From contig JAFGPV010000145.1 of NCBI GenBank assembly GCA_016936015.1, forward strand, positions 1 to 37,531: 37,531 bases of DNA. Reading direction: 5' to 3'. The stretch is from Pirellulales bacterium (GTDB lineage: Bacteria; Planctomycetota; Planctomycetia; Pirellulales; Thermoguttaceae). Positions 16,182 to 22,337 of the stretch are shown piece by piece; within the stretch, counting starts at the first letter, position 1; each line of letters starts with the position of its first letter. Below the pieces are notes generated by a model, which did not search any database, was not told where the DNA came from, and saw nothing but the letters and a program-made list of their open reading frames with translations. The position numbers and the translations under genes were made by a program.

Positions 16182-17261
16182 ATGAGCCAAAGCCCCCCCG
16201 CCGAATCCGCCGTCCGCGAAGTGTTGCAGCAGTTTCCCGATCCCGAGACCGGCCGGAGCATCGTACAACTCGGGCAAGTGCCGCAGTGCCGGGTGGAGGA
16301 CGGCCGGATCGCCGTCACGCTCGGTCTGACGACGTGGTCCGCACCGTTGTGGGAAGAGACCTGTCAAGAGTTGACTGCTCTGCTTAAAGAAAAATATCCC
16401 GCTGCGGAGGTCGCCGTCGAGCGGGTGGTTCACCAGCGAAAGCCGGAGAAGCTCGGCGAGATCGGACTGGCCGCCAAGACGGTGATCGCCGTCGGCTCGG
16501 GCAAGGGGGGCGTCGGGAAAAGCTCGATCGCCGCGTACCTCGCCCTCGGCCTGGCCCGGTCGGGCGCCCAGGTCGGGCTGCTGGACGCCGATCTCTACGG
16601 GCCGAGCATCCCTCATCTCCTGGGCAGCGACCAGCGCCCGGTGATGTTGGCCGACCGCATCCAGCCAATCGTGGCCGAAGGGCTGCGGGTCCTGTCGATG
16701 GGACTTTTGGTGCCGCCGGGCGAGGCGGTCATCTGGCGCGGCCCGATGCTCCACTCCGCCCTGACGCAGTTCCTCCGCGACACCGACTGGGGAGAGTTGG
16801 ATTACCTGATCGTCGATCTGCCCCCCGGCACGGGCGACGTCGCCCTGTCGCTTTCGCAACTGGTGCCGGCCACCGGGGCGGTGGTCGTCTGCACGCCGCA
16901 AGAACTGGCCCTGCTGGATGCCGTCAAGGCCGTCAAGATGTTCCGGCAGGTTAAGGTCGAGGTCTGGGGGATGGTGGAAAACATGAGTTTCTTCCTCTGC
17001 CCGAACTGCCAGACCCGGCACGAGATCTTCGGTTCCGGCGGGGCGCGAAAAAAGGCCGCCGAACTGGGCGTTCCCTTCCTGGGTGAAGTGCCGCTGGTGC
17101 CCGAGCTGCGGGCGGAGGCCGACGCCGGCCGGGTCCGGGCAGCGCTGGACCATCCCCAGGTCCGACCGTACTTGGAGGCGATCTGCCGCCGCCTTGTGAA
17201 AAACCTCTCCGAACGGAATCGCCAAAATCCCCAGTTGCCGACGCTGACGGTGCTGAAATAA
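16182..17261 (+). CDS. mrp: Mrp/ApbC-type iron-sulfur cluster carrier ATPase
   Basis: This P-loop ATPase carries [4Fe-4S] clusters to target apoproteins. Residues 1-85 form a MIP18 (DUF59) domain. The deviant Walker A GSGKGGVGKSS is at 105-115, followed by DADLYGPSIPHLLG. The region VDLPPGTGDVALS matches the Mrp switch II segment. The cluster-binding CPNC pair is at about 273-276, in NMSFFLCPNC, and IFGSGGARK follows, so all key residues are present in the 359-residue protein. Complex I needs many iron-sulfur clusters, so closeness to nuo is sensible but not proof of a link. The leader is A-rich and repeat-derived, with no clear ribosome-binding site. Confidence 0.95.
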   Translation: MSQSPPAESAVREVLQQFPDPETGRSIVQLGQVPQCRVEDGRIAVTLGLTTWSAPLWEETCQELTALLKEKYPAAEVAVERVVHQRKPEKLGEIGLAAKTVIAVGSGKGGVGKSSIAAYLALGLARSGAQVGLLDADLYGPSIPHLLGSDQRPVMLADRIQPIVAEGLRVLSMGLLVPPGEAVIWRGPMLHSALTQFLRDTDWGELDYLIVDLPPGTGDVALSLSQLVPATGAVVVCTPQELALLDAVKAVKMFRQVKVEVWGMVENMSFFLCPNCQTRHEIFGSGGARKKAAELGVPFLGEVPLVPELRAEADAGRVRAALDHPQVRPYLEAICRRLVKNLSERNRQNPQLPTLTVLK

Positions 17262-17265
17262 TGAG

Positions 17266-17344
17266 GAATTGTAGGAGGCGGCTCCTGCCGCCGATGAAAC
17301 AGGGATAATTCGCCATCGGCGGCGGGAGCCGCCTCTTACAATTC
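17266..17344. repeat. Long inverted repeat (31-bp arms) after mrp
   Basis: The arm at 17266-17296 pairs with 17314-17344 over 31 bases with two mismatches, and both mismatches would be G-U tolerable in RNA. The core contains AGGAGGCGGCTCC. The loop is 17 bases. It begins five bases after the mrp stop codon. Confidence 0.88.
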
Positions 17345-17358
17345 CATATTAAAACATA

Positions 17359-17390
17359 GGGCCGCCGGAGGCATGCTCCGGCGGCCCTTT
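17359..17390. terminator. Bidirectional terminator-like hairpin
   Basis: GGGCCGCCGGAG-gcatg-CTCCGGCGGCCC is a perfect 12-bp stem, followed by TTTCTCGTT on the plus strand and by TATGTTTTAA on the minus strand. It lies between the convergent mrp (plus) and lysine-rich peptide (minus) genes, so it could serve both. The T-tracts are interrupted. Confidence 0.6.
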
Positions 17391-17422
17391 CTCGTTGTAG
17401 TCGGAAGAATAGCGAATTCAGG

Positions 17423-17509
17423 CTATCTGCAGCAGCACTTTTTGCCGGCCTTCTTCGCGACCTTCTTGGCGGGTTTCTTCGCGACTTTTTTTGCCGCTTT
17501 CTTCGCCAC
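17423..17509 (-). CDS. 28-residue lysine-rich (AKK repeat) peptide ending CCCR
   Basis: A very short gene with a GTG start. The peptide begins MAKKAAKKVAKKPAKKVAKK and ends with AGKKCCCR. Fourteen of its residues are lysine or arginine, arranged in KK pairs every four residues. The ribosome-binding site GGAGG lies seven bases before the GTG, which is better than for most genes in the window. That makes real translation likely. The repeat resembles histone H1-like (Hc1-type) and other bacterial nucleic-acid-binding tails. Three cysteines in a row at the C-terminus are unusual and could bind a metal or form disulfides. A DNA- or RNA-binding role is inferred from charge only. A terminator-like hairpin lies 33 bp downstream. 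Confidence 0.7.
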   Translation of the reverse strand: MAKKAAKKVAKKPAKKVAKKAGKKCCCR

Positions 17510-17638
17510 GGTAAGTCCTCCTATCAAGGATCGGCGAACTCCTCCGGGCGACATCCGATGTCGGCCGGATTTCATTCGCCTTATAAAAATTCATTCCTCA
17601 CGATGCCTCCGCCACCGGCCATGGCCCGTCCTCCCGTA

Positions 17639-17658
17639 GGTTATGCTTCAGCATAACA
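17639..17658. repeat. Hairpin GTTATGC-ttca-GCATAAC
   Basis: A perfect 7-bp stem with a 4-base loop, in the gap between the M50 protease gene and the lysine-rich peptide gene. It is probably another short palindromic repeat unit. No function is inferred. Confidence 0.55.
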
Positions 17659-17732
17659 GAGGAAAATCCGGAAACGACGAAGTGTTCCCTTTCTTACAGG
17701 AATTATATGCCGACTGCAAGTCCTCCCACGCC

Positions 17733-18551
17733 CTAGCAGCTCCGATGGTGCGTATACGACTGTAAAATCTGGAAGCTCTGGTAGGCCAAGTAGCCGAACA
17801 ACGCCCCGATCAGGAGATTATTATTCAGCAGCGTGTCCTTGAAACCTACGTTTCCTTCCGCTGCGGTAAAGGACTGGATCCAAAACCACAGACACACCGC
17901 GGCGATGATGCAGCCCACCGCCGCCGAGACCTGGAGCGACCAGCGGACGCCCTGCCGGGCATTGATCGCTTGGCAGATTTCCTGGGAAATATGGCCGCCG
18001 TCCAAGGGATAGACGGGCAGGAGATTGATGATCCCCCAGTAAATCCATATCCAAAAGAGGAAGCGAACAAAGATTGAGAAATAAAGACTGGGGAATGCGA
18101 CCAAAGGGAGAATTTTCAACGAGGTTGCCCAGTCGAAGAGGGGGAAGAATACGACACGATCGCCGTAACCCAGAGCGTACATGAGGCCCACCACAAGTAA
18201 GACCACAAAAAAACCCGCTCCAGCACCGGCAAAATCGATCAGGATTCGGCCAATGGTTCCGGTGTGATGATATCGGGGGCTGTCTCCCGAATAAGGGATC
18301 GTCAGACCGCCGAATCCGTAAAGGACGATGGACGAACGGATCTGATGGCCGCGCATCATCAGAGCGTGTCCCAATTCATGGCCAAGGATCGAGAGAAACC
18401 ATGCGATCATCCACAGGATCAGAAGCTGAACCGGCCACGAAGAGCCGAGGATCAGCCCCACCAACCAGAACATCGGGTGTACTCGGACCGGGATGCCGAA
18501 GAGCCGAAAATTGAGATCGTAGTCAGTGCGGCCGGGTTCGGCAAAGATCAC
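17733..18551 (-). CDS. M50 family site-2-type membrane metalloprotease
   Basis: The 272-residue multi-span protein has the zinc motif HELGH at residues 58-62 inside a hydrophobic segment. The second metal-ligand segment, NLLPVYPLDGGHI, is at about 176-188, with Asp184 as the likely third ligand. This is the arrangement of M50/S2P intramembrane proteases, here without a visible PDZ domain. Such proteases cut membrane-anchored regulators, but the substrate here is unknown. The start is GTG at 18551, preceded by GAGGAG with a seven-base gap. The gene follows lpxB on the same strand with a 97-bp space. I see no degeneration. Confidence 0.9.
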   Translation of the reverse strand: MIFAEPGRTDYDLNFRLFGIPVRVHPMFWLVGLILGSSWPVQLLILWMIAWFLSILGHELGHALMMRGHQIRSSIVLYGFGGLTIPYSGDSPRYHHTGTIGRILIDFAGAGAGFFVVLLVVGLMYALGYGDRVVFFPLFDWATSLKILPLVAFPSLYFSIFVRFLFWIWIYWGIINLLPVYPLDGGHISQEICQAINARQGVRWSLQVSAAVGCIIAAVCLWFWIQSFTAAEGNVGFKDTLLNNNLLIGALFGYLAYQSFQILQSYTHHRSC

Positions 18552-18648
18552 GGATTCGCTCCTCGGACCAGGGAGAAAACTTGGAATATTGGCAAATTCT
18601 TTCCTCTCAGGCTATCGAGTTTTCCTCGCTCCGACAAGTCCGATGATG

Positions 18649-20028
18649 TCACCCCCGGGCGGTTTTCACCGGCCCGAGAAAGTGCGGCCGGGGCAACGGC
18701 GTTTTTCCTCGGCGGAGAGCCCTCAGGATGTATTCCGCCGCCCGGCGCGAGGCTCCCCCGTGGGCGATCCGGGTTTTCAGGGCCTCAAGCTGCGCAATCT
18801 TTGCCGCCCGGCGCTCCGGCCGCGTGAGCCACTCGATCAGATGATCGGCAATCTGCTCCGCTTTGTCCTCGCTGGTGAGATATTCCGGAAAAAGAATCTG
18901 CTCCGCCTCCGGCTGGGCCGGGTCGTAGGGCGTCAGGTCCTGCGGATAGAGCTCGTCGGCGGCCAGGAGATTGACCAGCGTGATGTACTTCACCTTGCGG
19001 AAAAATCCCTGCACGAAGTAGGCGTAGCGGGGAATCCAATACAGGATCACCGTCGGCGTCAGGTGGTAGAGCAGCTCCAGCGACACGCTGCCCGAGACGG
19101 CCATCGCGCCGTCGGCCGCGTGCATGATCTCCGGCGTTTTGCCCACGTGGACGGAAATCGGCAGTCCGGCCGTTTCGATCTTCTCCCGGGCAAACGCCGC
19201 ATGATGCGGTTTGAAGCAGGCCATTGCAAACCGCACGCCGGGCACTTCCCGATGAACGATTGCCGCCGCCTTCAAAAACCACCGGAGATTATTCGTCACC
19301 TCCTGCGTCCGCGACCCGGGCAGGATGGCCACCAAGGGGCCGCTCCCGGTCCCCTCTCCCTCCGGGAGAGGGTTAGGGTGAGGGCTGTTGCTATCATGTT
19401 TAGCAGCCGACGGTACGTCGGCTTGGGTATTGATGTAATCCTTGGCCGCCGTGCCGGCGGCCGCTAAACGACGCACGTGTTCCAGGAATTCCGCGTCCAA
19501 CTCCTGCCGCTGCACCTCGTCGAAGAACGGGTGGCCGACGAACGTGGCGTTGCAGCCCCGCCTACAGAACCACAATTCCTCGAACGGCAGGCTGCACAGC
19601 ACGTGGTCCACGTATTTCCGCATCTTTCCCACCCGCCACGACGCCCAGGCCCAGATCTGCGGCGGCGTGTAATAGAACACGGGAATCCCCGCCCGTTTCG
19701 CTTTTCGGGCGATCCACCAGTTAAAACCCGGGTAGTCGATCAGCACTACGGCGTCCGGTTTTTCCCGGCGGAAGTATTGCTTCGCCCGGCGGACCAACAG
19801 CCAGAACTTGTGAATATTCAGCAGCACTCGGAGGAACCACATCACGGCCAGGGCGGTCAGGTCGGCGTGCAGCCGGCAGCCGGCCCGGGCCATCTCCGGC
19901 CCGCCGTAGCCGACCGCCTCGACGCCCGGAGCCAACTCCTTCAACTGCCGGATCAGATTCGCCCCGTGCAAGTCCCCGCTCGGCTCGCCAGCGGAAAAAA
20001 AGATCCGGAGCGGCTTCAGAGGGGTCAT
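18649..20028 (-). CDS. lpxB: Lipid-A-disaccharide synthase, with repeat-derived insertion
   Basis: LpxB (GT19) joins UDP-diacylglucosamine and lipid X to make the lipid A disaccharide at the inner membrane, so the cell probably makes LPS. The 459-residue protein has SAGEPSGDLHGA at 12-23, DYPGFNWWIARKAK, YYTPPQIWAWASWR, and VAILPGSRTQEV with VSGSVSLELL in the C-terminal Rossmann domain. It is about 70 residues longer than usual. Residues 187-210 come from the 72-bp GTTTAGC element, and residues about 214-228 (with HPNPLPEGEG) from a second palindrome (19352-19384). Both lie in the linker between the two domains. AAGGA precedes the ATG by seven bases. Confidence 0.95.
   Translation of the reverse strand: MTPLKPLRIFFSAGEPSGDLHGANLIRQLKELAPGVEAVGYGGPEMARAGCRLHADLTALAVMWFLRVLLNIHKFWLLVRRAKQYFRREKPDAVVLIDYPGFNWWIARKAKRAGIPVFYYTPPQIWAWASWRVGKMRKYVDHVLCSLPFEELWFCRRGCNATFVGHPFFDEVQRQELDAEFLEHVRRLAAAGTAAKDYINTQADVPSAAKHDSNSPHPNPLPEGEGTGSGPLVAILPGSRTQEVTNNLRWFLKAAAIVHREVPGVRFAMACFKPHHAAFAREKIETAGLPISVHVGKTPEIMHAADGAMAVSGSVSLELLYHLTPTVILYWIPRYAYFVQGFFRKVKYITLVNLLAADELYPQDLTPYDPAQPEAEQILFPEYLTSEDKAEQIADHLIEWLTRPERRAAKIAQLEALKTRIAHGGASRRAAEYILRALRRGKTPLPRPHFLGPVKTARG
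19352..19384. repeat. CCCTCTCCC-tcc-GGGAGAGGG palindrome in lpxB
   Basis: A 9-bp perfect stem plus the flanking TTAGGGTGAGGG. It is translated in lpxB as part of the HPNPLPEGEG stretch. That peptide is a familiar product of interspersed repeats in many bacterial genomes. Confidence 0.75.
19398..19469. repeat. 72-bp GTTTAGC...GCTAAAC element, in frame in lpxB
   Basis: The ends GTTTAGC (19398-19404) and GCTAAAC (19463-19469) flank CCGACG-gta-CGTCGG and GGCCGCC-gtgcc-GGCGGCC hairpins. The length of 72 bp is identical to the nuoL copy. Read on the minus strand it encodes RLAAAGTAAKD through PSAAK, parallel to RLAAARTAALVE and PPAAK in NuoL. Confidence 0.88.
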
Positions 20029-20044
20029 AGAAGGATCCTTCCCT

Positions 20045-20117
20045 GTTTAGCCCCGGCACTTGTGCCGGGAGTGCATAGGAAAACGCCCTCCTCCCGGCAC
20101 GAGTGCCGGGGCTAAAC
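20045..20117. repeat. 73-bp GTTTAGC...GCTAAAC element, intergenic
   Basis: The ends GTTTAGC and GCTAAAC enclose CCCCGGCAC-tt-GTGCCGGG and CCCGGCAC-ga-GTGCCGGGG hairpins. It lies between the LOG-family gene and lpxB, 17 bp upstream of the lpxB start codon. With 73 bp it has one base more than the two in-frame copies. Confidence 0.88.
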
Positions 20118-20184
20118 ACTTTATTCTTCCAGGGATTGCAGTAATATCGCAGAATTCCCCAATTGTCGAAAGGGCAATTTGAGA

Positions 20185-21078
20185 CTAATCCGTCGTCCAG
20201 GCGTCGCTGCCGGGAGTGCGGCCTGCGGCGGCGGGGCGGCGGCGGTGGAACTGCCGGATCATCCGCCAGGCCTCCTCGGCCGCCTCGGCATAGCGGAACA
20301 GGTCGAGGTCCTCGTCGTCGATCGTGCCGGCATCGGCCAGGAACTGGGCGGGAAACGCTTTTTCCCAGTATTCCCGGCCGAAGAGGATGATCGGGATCTC
20401 TTGCATCCGGCCGCACTGGCGGAGCGTCAGGGCGTCGGTCAACTCGTCCAGCGTGCCGAACCCGCCGGGAAAGACGACCAGCGCCTTCGCTCGGAGCAGG
20501 AAGTGGAACTTCCGCATGGCGAAGTAGTGGAACTGGAAGCAGAGTTCCGGGGTGATGTACGGATTGGGCTGTTGCTCGTGGGGCAGGCGGATGTTCAGGC
20601 CGATCGACTTGGCGCCGACCTCGCTGGCCCCGCGGTTGGCGGCCTCCATGATCCCCGGCCCGCCGCCGGTGCAGATCACGTAGTCGCACTGCCCGTCGGT
20701 CTGGCAGGCCGTCGAGACCAGCCGGGCGAACTCCCGGGCGACGTCGCAATAGCGGCTCCGCTTGAGGATCTGCTCGGCCCGGCGGGCGGCCCGCTGCCGC
20801 CGCGGATCGTCCGGCGTGTCGGCCAGCCGGGCCAGCGCCTGCTCGTAGCGCCTCTGCGCCGCGGCCGGCTCGACAAGCCGCGTGCTGCCGAAGACGACGA
20901 TCGTCGAGCGGATGTTGTTTTTCTGAAAATACAGCTCCGGCTTGAGCTGTTCCAACTCCATCCGCGCCGCCCGCAGCTCCGGCTCCATCAAAAAGTCCAC
21001 GTCCTTGTACGCCACCCGGTAGCTCAGCGAGTGGAGAATCTTTTGCAAATTTTCGTCGCGTTCTTGGTCGGGGGTCAT
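20185..21078 (-). CDS. LOG-family (TIGR00730-type) nucleotide-binding protein
   Basis: The protein has about 297 residues. It has the two family motifs, GGGPGIMEAANRGA and PGGFGTLDEL, of the Rossmann-fold LOG/YgdH proteins. Members with activity release nucleobases or cytokinin-like compounds from nucleotide monophosphates; the PGGxGTxxE motif carries the catalytic residues. An N-terminal helical region of about 100 residues precedes the core, as in longer family members. I take the ATG at 21078; a TTG four codons upstream (21090) is also possible, and neither has a good ribosome-binding site. It is upstream of lpxB on the same strand, separated by a palindromic repeat. The physiological substrate is not known. 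Confidence 0.88.
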   Translation of the reverse strand: MTPDQERDENLQKILHSLSYRVAYKDVDFLMEPELRAARMELEQLKPELYFQKNNIRSTIVVFGSTRLVEPAAAQRRYEQALARLADTPDDPRRQRAARRAEQILKRSRYCDVAREFARLVSTACQTDGQCDYVICTGGGPGIMEAANRGASEVGAKSIGLNIRLPHEQQPNPYITPELCFQFHYFAMRKFHFLLRAKALVVFPGGFGTLDELTDALTLRQCGRMQEIPIILFGREYWEKAFPAQFLADAGTIDDEDLDLFRYAEAAEEAWRMIRQFHRRRPAAAGRTPGSDAWTTD

Positions 21079-21160
21079 GGGGTAATACAAAGGTTTGTCT
21101 ACGAAAAAAAATTCAAATACAGCCTATTTCCTGTTTGAGAGGGACGTTCTTCTTGCAGCC

Positions 21161-21460
21161 TCAAACCGGATGGAGTTCCCACTGCCGTGCCCGTTCCGTC
21201 AAGGCGGGGAGATACTGGGGCCAGTCGTGCAAGGTGGCGGGATCAAAGTCGGCGCCGTTCGGCCAGACCAGCGTGTGAACTTCAGGGTCGATCCGGACCT
21301 GGTTGAACAGAGACAGGTTCCGCAAAGGGGCGAACAACTCCCCCGCGAGCACCGGTTGGAAATTGATAACCTGTTCCGTTCCGTCGTCGAATCGAATGCG
21401 GAGCGTGTAGGGCGCTTCGATCCTAAAATGGAGAACGCGAAAAACTTGATGGTCAGTCAT
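21161..21460 (-). CDS. DUF2442 domain protein
   Basis: A 99-residue protein with the DUF2442 pattern: YTLRIRFDDGTEQVINFQPVL, then LFAPLRNLSLFNQVRIDPE and TLVWPNGADFDPATLHDW. These small beta-rich proteins are often next to DUF4160 genes as possible toxin-antitoxin pairs, but no DUF4160 gene is seen nearby. The start ATG at 21460 fits the domain boundary. It lies about 80 bp before the LOG-family gene, on the same strand. Function is unknown. Confidence 0.85.
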   Translation of the reverse strand: MTDHQVFRVLHFRIEAPYTLRIRFDDGTEQVINFQPVLAGELFAPLRNLSLFNQVRIDPEVHTLVWPNGADFDPATLHDWPQYLPALTERARQWELHPV

Positions 21461-21576
21461 TGATTAATCCGACGGAGCGATTGATAACAACGGTCAGCGC
21501 TAAAAACCTGCTCAACTCCGGCATGGCCCTTCCTTTCCTGGAATGATACTGATTATATCGTGTTCCAAGTGCTCCG

Positions 21577-22314
21577 TCAAAATCTATTGAAGGCGGCTGA
21601 AACCTCCACGTTGTGTGCAATCATTTCTTCCAGGAACACGTTCACTTCGCGGGCATGGGTCAAATTGATCAGGTGGCCGCCGCCGGGGATGATCCGGGTG
21701 GGCGACAAGGGGCCGACGGGGATGACGCGGTCGCGCGCGCCGTGGACGTGGTACACGGGAACGCGGTCCAGCGGCTTGGGCCTCCAACGTAGAATGGCCG
21801 AGACGGCCCAGTGCATGAAGCGGTCGTCCTGTTGGCAGAACATGGCAAAGAGCATCTCCTGATCGTCGCGGGGCGCCGCGTTGAGGTGCCGCCAGAAGGG
21901 ATAGGCCAGGAACTTGGCAAGATGAAAAACGCCTGGGGGGAGGAGCGGCCAGAGCCGGCCCGCCGCGCGGAACAAGGGGCGGATTCCCGAGCGGGTGCGG
22001 CAACTGGCGATCAGAACGACGGCCTTCACAAGGGGGACAGTCCCATTTTCATTGCATGAAAATTGGGACAGTCCCCGGGCCAATTCGTAGGCGATCATCC
22101 CGCCCAGCGAGACGCCGCCGACAATCAGCGTTTTGTCGCGGGGGAGCGTTTCCGCCAGCCGGGCCGCGTACTCGGGCAGGCCGTCCGATTTCCGCGGCGG
22201 CAGCCACGGGGGGACGACCAGGTCGGGAAAGGCCGCTCGCTGCGGGGCCAAGAGTCGCTCGTCGGCGCCGAGGCCGGGCAAAAGAACAAGCTGCGGACGG
22301 GAATCCTCGTTCAT
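21577..22314 (-). CDS. Alpha/beta hydrolase, with a palindrome in frame
   Basis: A 245-residue serine hydrolase of unknown substrate. LVLLPGLGADERLL opens the fold and gives the oxyanion region. The nucleophile elbow GVSLGG places Ser69, the acid is probably Asp in HGARDRVIP, and the His is in IPGGGHLI. The start is taken at the ATG at 22314, 20 bp after the GH38-like gene, so the two are likely co-transcribed. The frame stays open further upstream, but that part overlaps the neighbour and has no family match. Residues encoded by 22033-22076 (SQFSCNENGTVPL) come from the GGGGACAG palindrome and interrupt the fold just after the nucleophile helix. Confidence 0.88.
   Translation of the reverse strand: MNEDSRPQLVLLPGLGADERLLAPQRAAFPDLVVPPWLPPRKSDGLPEYAARLAETLPRDKTLIVGGVSLGGMIAYELARGLSQFSCNENGTVPLVKAVVLIASCRTRSGIRPLFRAAGRLWPLLPPGVFHLAKFLAYPFWRHLNAAPRDDQEMLFAMFCQQDDRFMHWAVSAILRWRPKPLDRVPVYHVHGARDRVIPVGPLSPTRIIPGGGHLINLTHAREVNVFLEEMIAHNVEVSAAFNRF
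22033..22076. repeat. GGGGACAGTCCC palindrome in the hydrolase gene
   Basis: GGGGACAGTCCCATTTTC pairs with GAAAATTGGGACAGTCCCC across a 7-base loop. It is 44 bp long, in the same family as 11694-11755 in nuoM, and it is translated. Confidence 0.88.
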
Positions 22315-22318
22315 GGTG

Positions 22319-22337
22319 CGAAACCGCAAGCGGCTTA
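22319..22337. repeat. Stop-codon palindrome at the end of the GH38-like gene
   Basis: On the minus strand the gene ends TAAGCCGCTTGCGGTTT, the same unit that ends nuoI. The TAA (22335-22337) is the first triplet of the unit. Confidence 0.7.

Noticed and set aside
21161-21460. DUF2442 gene as half of a toxin-antitoxin pair
   Set aside because: No DUF4160 or other small toxin-like partner is found on either side.
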